This document shows, in pieces, positions 59,463 through 64,000 of a stretch of 64,000 nucleotides of DNA. Each line of letters opens with the position of its first letter. Within the stretch, counting starts at the first letter, position 1. The notes beneath the pieces were generated by a model. It saw only the letters and a program-made list of their open reading frames with translations. It made no database searches and was not told the origin of the DNA. Source of the stretch: Bartonella bilalgolemi (GTDB lineage: Bacteria; Pseudomonadota; Alphaproteobacteria; Rhizobiales; Rhizobiaceae); NCBI RefSeq assembly GCF_023500045.1, contig NZ_JAMCOF010000001.1, forward strand, positions 125,326 to 189,325. The letters are read 5' to 3'. Made by a program: the position numbers and the translations under genes.

Positions 59463-60143
59463 TTACAAAGAAGACAGTATTATTCTTATTTTTACACTAA
59501 TATTTTTGACATATTCAAGGGCAAGAAGACGTATTTGATTGGCTTGTTTTATCCAGCTATCCGCAACATCTTGTTTTATAGGATAGGCAATAAAATTGAC
59601 GTTAGGCATTAAATATTTAAACTCAAGTAAAGAACGGATCATATGATAATCATGAGTAACGATATAAAGTGTTTTATAGCGATGCTTGTTGATCCAATGA
59701 GCACTTTCTTTAGCATTCCCTTGAGTGTTGACTGCTTGATGATCAATATCAACACAACAAGAAAAGAGTCGAGGATTGATATTCATTATACGGACCAGTT
59801 TATGAGGATGTGTTGTTGTGTTTACTCCGCTGATTAATAGCCGCGAACCAAGCTTTTTTTGTAAAAGCTCTAATCCTGTTTCTATTCTGTTTTTCCCTCC
59901 TGTAAGGACAATAATTGCATCGACTTTCGGTAAGGGATGCGGAGGGATAAGTTGCCCAACTTTTTCAGTAAAAGCAACAAAAGTAAAACAAAAAATTAGA
60001 ATGATGATCAAAATAAAGAGGACTGTTGGTGGCAAATAGTAAAAAAATCGTTTACGCTTTTTCGTAACACTTATTTTGTGCTCAAGAAGAGAGTTTTGCT
60101 GCCTATCATGGGCAAAATTGGAATCAGGGGTGTTTTGGGTCAT
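59463..60143 (-). CDS. YdcF family protein (DUF218)
   Basis: A 226-residue protein with one N-terminal membrane helix (residues 34-58) and a DUF218/YdcF domain: DAIIVLTGGKNRIETGLELLQ, NTQGNAKESAHWI and YIVTHDYHMIRSLLEFK. Related domains (SanA, ElyC) act in envelope biogenesis. The function here is not known. It lies four bases after ftsX on the same strand, a common rhizobial linkage (ftsE-ftsX-ydcF), and so is probably co-transcribed with ftsEX. Confidence 0.88.
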   Translation of the reverse strand: MTQNTPDSNFAHDRQQNSLLEHKISVTKKRKRFFYYLPPTVLFILIIILIFCFTFVAFTEKVGQLIPPHPLPKVDAIIVLTGGKNRIETGLELLQKKLGSRLLISGVNTTTHPHKLVRIMNINPRLFSCCVDIDHQAVNTQGNAKESAHWINKHRYKTLYIVTHDYHMIRSLLEFKYLMPNVNFIAYPIKQDVADSWIKQANQIRLLALEYVKNISVKIRIILSSL

Positions 60144-60147
60144 AAAA

Positions 60148-61122
60148 TTAGAATAGGCCGTTTTCGCATTGATCGATTTTTTTAAGTTGTGCTAGAATAG
60201 TAGTTCGATTGGTTAGCGTCGTGACGATAGCGACACAAAAAATAAGAATGAGAATTTTTCCATAGGTGCTGAAACTAATGGAAAAGTGTCCAAATAAAGC
60301 GGTAATTTGACGCGTTTTTTCTAACCCTAAATTGTAATTTGTCCAAAGGATAAAAGCATTAAAGAGCAGTGTACTTATCACACCGCCGTACAATGCACCG
60401 CGGAATGCAGTTTTAAAAAAATGCCAATCAAACTGTTGGGCAATGAAAACGGTTTCAGTACCGAGAAAATATAAGACATTAATGATATGCCTATTTTCTG
60501 CTAGTGCGTTACGTGTAGCAAAAATAATTGTAAGGATCAGTGAGCCAAGAATGAGGGCTAGAATTGTAAAACCAATAAAAACGGTTGTTTGTGCCATAGT
60601 GATAAATCGCTTTACCCAAAAGCTGTGATCATCAAATTGACCACCTGGAATTTGTGTTTTAATAGCGTGACTGATTGCTTGAAAGTCAGCTTTTTCATTT
60701 TCTTTCAAAGTGACAATGATGAGTCGGGGAATGGGAAATTCTTTGAAGGATATACCTGTTCCAAGCCATGGTTCAAGTAATTTTTCAGTGGCTATTTGAT
60801 CAATAATTTTGGCGTTTTGTACACCTTGAAATGTTTTCACCAATTTAACAGCATCAGAGAGAGCTTTTTCAATATCAACATTTTCAATTGGACGAATTTG
60901 AATTGTTGCTTCATAGCTAATTTCGCTGCTCCAATTATTTGCAGCGTGTTGTACTAGATCAACGCTGATTAATGTTAAGCTTGAAAGGAATGTCATGATA
61001 GCAATGACTGCAACTAATGCTTGCCCAGAGATATTATTACTCGGAATAATAGGCGTTCTTTTTTCTTGATTAACTGTAAAAATGCGTTTTGGAATGTAGA
61101 ACATGAGCGAAGATTTATTCAT
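60148..61122 (-). CDS. ftsX: Cell-division ABC transporter permease FtsX
   Basis: A 324-residue FtsX with four membrane helices (about 34-54, 177-203, 232-255 and 286-307) and a periplasmic loop between the first two. With FtsE it controls peptidoglycan hydrolases at the septum. WVKRFITMAQTTVFIGFTILALILG and NVLYFLGTETVFIAQQF are recognisable family stretches. It overlaps ftsE by eight bases, indicating coupled translation. Confidence 0.92.
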   Translation of the reverse strand: MNKSSLMFYIPKRIFTVNQEKRTPIIPSNNISGQALVAVIAIMTFLSSLTLISVDLVQHAANNWSSEISYEATIQIRPIENVDIEKALSDAVKLVKTFQGVQNAKIIDQIATEKLLEPWLGTGISFKEFPIPRLIIVTLKENEKADFQAISHAIKTQIPGGQFDDHSFWVKRFITMAQTTVFIGFTILALILGSLILTIIFATRNALAENRHIINVLYFLGTETVFIAQQFDWHFFKTAFRGALYGGVISTLLFNAFILWTNYNLGLEKTRQITALFGHFSISFSTYGKILILIFCVAIVTTLTNRTTILAQLKKIDQCENGLF

Positions 61123-61774
61123 AAATTGTCATCCGTCCCTGGTGAAGAATTAGACGCCGCGCTGCAACTTGCTCCATCAATGAGATATCGTGGGTGGCAA
61201 TGATGACAGCTGTGCCAAAACGATTTAATTCAATAAATAAACGAAGTAAACGCGATGCTAAAGATGGATCAACGTTTCCTGTAGGCTCATCTGCGAGAAG
61301 AATTTCGGGTTGATCAATAAGAGCACGTGCAATTGCTACTCTTTGTTTTTCTCCACCTGAGAGTACGGGTGGTAAAACGTGAATATAATTTCCAAGACCA
61401 ACCCATCGCAAAAGATCTTCTACTTCACTGCGATAGGTTGCTTCTTCTTGGCCCTTGATGCGTAAAGGCAAAGAAACATTTTCATAAGTTGTCATATGAT
61501 CAAGCAGTCGAAAATCTTGAAAAACAACCCCAATACGTCGTCGTAAAGCAGGAAGTTCTTGTCGTTTAAGTAATGCTGTATCATTTCTAAATAAATCAAT
61601 GTGACCACGAGTTGGTTTGATTGCGAGAAACATAAGACGCATCAATGATGTTTTTCCTGATCCAGAAGCTCCAGTTATAAATTGGAACGATCCTTCGGGA
61701 ATGTGAAAGCTGATATCGTGGAGGACTTCAGGTCCCATTCCATAGCGCAAACCAACATTTTCAAAACGAATCAC
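61115..61774 (-). CDS. ftsE: Cell-division ABC transporter ATPase FtsE
   Basis: A 219-residue ABC ATPase. Walker A GASGSGKTSLMR at about 35-46, Q-loop VFQDFRLLDHMTTYENVSLPL, signature LSGGEKQRVAIARAL, Walker B ILLADEPTGNVDP and the switch His in ATHD. The start is GTG at 61774. It is encoded just before ftsX with an eight-base overlap. Confidence 0.95.
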   Translation of the reverse strand: MIRFENVGLRYGMGPEVLHDISFHIPEGSFQFITGASGSGKTSLMRLMFLAIKPTRGHIDLFRNDTALLKRQELPALRRRIGVVFQDFRLLDHMTTYENVSLPLRIKGQEEATYRSEVEDLLRWVGLGNYIHVLPPVLSGGEKQRVAIARALIDQPEILLADEPTGNVDPSLASRLLRLFIELNRFGTAVIIATHDISLMEQVAARRLILHQGRMTIYE

Positions 61775-61879
61775 TTTTAAGTACCACTTCTATTTTGGGA
61801 GTGAATATGATAAAAATTCTCTCTTAAATACATAATATTTTTACTTTTTTTTTCAGTATTATTGTTCTATTGAATAATC

Positions 61880-63835
61880 TCAATTATTTTCTATATTTTG
61901 CCGATTGGCAATAAGGTCATCGATGACTTGTGGCTCGGCAAGAGTTGAAATATCTCCTAGGGCATCAAGATTATTTTCGGCAATTTTTCGCAAAACACGT
62001 CTCATAATTTTTCCTGATCGTGTTTTGGGCAATTGGGCAGTAAATTGAAGTTTATCTACTGTCGCAATAGCTCCAATTTCTTTTCTTACATGTTGAATAA
62101 GACTTTGGTGTAACTTTTCACTTGATGTTATTCCTTCCATTAAAGTTACAAAACTATAAATTCCTTGTCCTTTAATAGAGTGAGGATATCCTACAATAGC
62201 CGCTTCTGAAACAGAAGGATGTGAAACAAGGGCTGATTCAAGCTCAGCAGTTCCTAGCCTATGACCGGAAACATTAAGTATATCATCAATTCGTCCTGTA
62301 ATCCAATAATAGCCATCGCTATCACGTTTACAACCATCGCCTGTAAAATATTTTCCTTTATATGTGGAAAAATATGTTTGGATAAAGCGCTTATGATCAT
62401 TATAAAGGGTACGCATTTGACCAGGCCATGAATCAGCAATACAAAGATTTCCTTCTGCTTCTCCTTCCAAAACATTTCCTTGAGCATCAATGATTTGTAA
62501 ATGGATGCCAAAAAATGGATGTGTAACCGATCCCGGTTTGAGTGTTGTAACTCCGGGAAGAGGAGTGATTATATGTCCTCCTGTTTCTGTTTGCCACCAT
62601 GTATCAATAATGGGACAATGGCTGTTTCCGACAGTATGATAGAACCATTCCCATGCTTCCGGATTGATCGGTTCGCCTACTGTTCCTAAAAGGCGTAGAG
62701 ATGTTCTTTGAGAGCGTGTGACATATGAATCTCCTGCTCCCATTAAAGTACGAATGGCCGTTGGTGCAGTGTAGAGTGTATTGACTTTGTGTTTATCGAC
62801 AATATCCCAGAATCTGCCTTTATTAGGGAAAGTTGGTGTGCCTTCGAACATTAAGGTGGTTGCACCATTACATAAAGGCCCATACACCAGATAAGAATGG
62901 CCAGTGATCCAGCCAATGTCAGCTGTACACCAATAAATTTCATGGGGATGGTAATCGAAAACATATTGGTGTGTCATCGATACATAGACAAGATATCCGC
63001 CTGTTGTATGCAGAACACCTTTTGGCTTTCCTGTTGATCCTGAGGTATATAGAATAAAAAGAGGATCTTCTGCATTCATTTTTTCGGGGAGGCAATCAGT
63101 TGAAGCATGAAGGGCCTCTTCATGATACCAGAAGTCACGTTCTGTAACCCAGCTAATTTTTTCATTTGTGCGTTGTATAACCATAACATGGTTGACATGC
63201 ACATTGTGGTGCGCTGCTATATGAATGGCTTGATCAATATTCTCTTTTAAATTAATTGTCTTTCCTCCACGTAAAGCCTGATCAGCAGTAATGATAAAAG
63301 TTGATTCACAATCAATGAGACGTCCTGCAATAGCTTCAGCAGAAAAACCAGCAAAGATAACTGAATGAATAGCTCCAATACGAGCACATGCGAGCATAGC
63401 GTAAGCTGCTTCAGGAATCATTGGGAGGTAGATGGTGACTCTATCCCCTTTTTTAATTCCATATTTTTTTAAAATGTTTGCAAAACGACAGACTTTTTCA
63501 TAAAGGGCGTTATAAGTTATTTTTTGATCAATATTGGGATCATCGCTTTCCCAAATGAGTGCGATTTGATCACCACGATTTTTTAAATGACGATCAATGC
63601 AATTATAGGCCACATTTGTAATTCCATCTTCATACCATTTAATCGATACAGAGTCATTAAATGAAGCGTTTTTTGCCTTTGTATAGGGTTTAAACCATTC
63701 AATACGTTGACCGTGTTTTGCCCAGAAAGCTTCTGGATTGTTAATGCTTTCTTGGTATTGTTGTTGGTAGACTTCATAATCAATGAAAGCTGTTTTTTTG
63801 AGATGCATTGGTACGGGATAAATTTTTTCAGACAT
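61880..63835 (-). CDS. acs: Acetyl-CoA synthetase
   Basis: A 651-residue AMP-forming acetyl-CoA synthetase that activates acetate for the TCA cycle. It has the P-loop [15 protein letters not shown], the substrate loop [16 protein letters not shown], the hinge [20 protein letters not shown] and the regulatory lysine in the conserved [11 protein letters not shown] near the C-terminus, which is acetylated in other bacteria. All core motifs are present and length is normal. Confidence 0.97.
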   Translation of the reverse strand: MSEKIYPVPMHLKKTAFIDYEVYQQQYQESINNPEAFWAKHGQRIEWFKPYTKAKNASFNDSVSIKWYEDGITNVAYNCIDRHLKNRGDQIALIWESDDPNIDQKITYNALYEKVCRFANILKKYGIKKGDRVTIYLPMIPEAAYAMLACARIGAIHSVIFAGFSAEAIAGRLIDCESTFIITADQALRGGKTINLKENIDQAIHIAAHHNVHVNHVMVIQRTNEKISWVTERDFWYHEEALHASTDCLPEKMNAEDPLFILYTSGSTGKPKGVLHTTGGYLVYVSMTHQYVFDYHPHEIYWCTADIGWITGHSYLVYGPLCNGATTLMFEGTPTFPNKGRFWDIVDKHKVNTLYTAPTAIRTLMGAGDSYVTRSQRTSLRLLGTVGEPINPEAWEWFYHTVGNSHCPIIDTWWQTETGGHIITPLPGVTTLKPGSVTHPFFGIHLQIIDAQGNVLEGEAEGNLCIADSWPGQMRTLYNDHKRFIQTYFSTYKGKYFTGDGCKRDSDGYYWITGRIDDILNVSGHRLGTAELESALVSHPSVSEAAIVGYPHSIKGQGIYSFVTLMEGITSSEKLHQSLIQHVRKEIGAIATVDKLQFTAQLPKTRSGKIMRRVLRKIAENNLDALGDISTLAEPQVIDDLIANRQNIENN

Positions 63836-64000
63836 TGTTTTCCTCCTCTTTAATTGATGTCAAAAAAGTTGCTGTATTGCTATCTTATTATTTTATTAGG
63901 GACCACTTTTTCATGAGTACTTTGATAAGAATGAAAGTATTATGTTCAACGTAGGTTAAGTCGTAAGCTTGAATTGTTAATTTTATGCAATGAATGTCAC

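Noticed and set aside
1-64000. tRNA genes, rRNA, CRISPR arrays, insertion sequences
   Set aside because: Spacers were read for cloverleaf-like, spaced-repeat or transposase sequence and none was recognised. XerC is a housekeeping recombinase, not a sign of a mobile element.

Overview
The window looks like the chromosome of an alphaproteobacterium of the order Rhizobiales, most probably a Bartonella species. The DNA is strongly AT-rich, and gene order follows rhizobial blocks: argH-lptM-lysA-TIGR02302, mitofilin-like-hemY, ffh-chorismate mutase-rpsP, rimM-trmD-rplS, cobS-cobT-dnaJ-bolA, sdhCDAB and ftsE-ftsX. Gene decay and loss stand out. argH is a wreck, the chorismate mutase gene appears frameshifted at its end, hemY and its partner stand without hemC and hemD, and several spacers of 0.3-1.2 kb hold no gene. 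I saw no tRNA, rRNA, IS element or CRISPR array. The genus is inferred from memory of gene content and style; no database was searched.

Layout. 1-1898 (minus, running off the left edge) is a large YdcK-like protein with about 70 hexapeptide repeats, the only clearly accessory gene. 2303-6012 holds tsaD, an EVE-domain gene, an L,D-transpeptidase, a CenR-like response regulator and a methyltransferase. 6236-12445 holds a DUF4175 membrane protein, lysA, a small lipoprotein, the argH pseudogene and a divergent TlpA-like thioredoxin. 12936-18079 holds a YihY/BrkB protein, the mitofilin-like/hemY pair and a class-I glutamine amidotransferase. 18389-24041 holds the large NAD-glutamate dehydrogenase and a beta-carbonic anhydrase. 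24145-26564 holds a possible structured leader, ffh, the damaged chorismate mutase and rpsP. 26694-32994 holds an SdhAF4-like gene, htpX, an rsmB-like gene, a heparinase-like gene and purH. 33151-41715 holds a small DUF1127 gene, surf1, rpmB, a YhhQ transporter, cobT/cobS, a J-domain gene, bolA, xerC and sapC. 41895-43784 is rimM-trmD-rplS, then comes sdhCDAB (44529-47975). After a 1.16-kb gene-free but hairpin-rich spacer come a UbiH-like hydroxylase, ftsK, lolA, xthA, an outer-membrane factor/MacA-like/MacB operon, ydcF, ftsX/ftsE and acs (to 63835).

Functional picture. Most genes are housekeeping: translation and tRNA/rRNA modification (tsaD, rpsP, rpmB, rplS, rimM, trmD, rsmB), protein targeting and quality control (ffh, htpX, lolA, J-domain), respiration (sdhCDAB with its assembly factor, surf1, ubiquinone hydroxylase), chromosome segregation and division (xerC, ftsK, ftsEX), and glutamate and acetate use (gdh, acs). 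Envelope genes (L,D-transpeptidase, lipoproteins, MacAB-type efflux, CenR-like regulator) form a second theme.

The items most worth a second look are the hexapeptide-repeat protein at the left edge, the hairpin-rich promoter-bearing locus near 48.4-48.6 kb, the structured GC-rich segment before ffh, and the decay events in argH, the hem locus and chorismate mutase.
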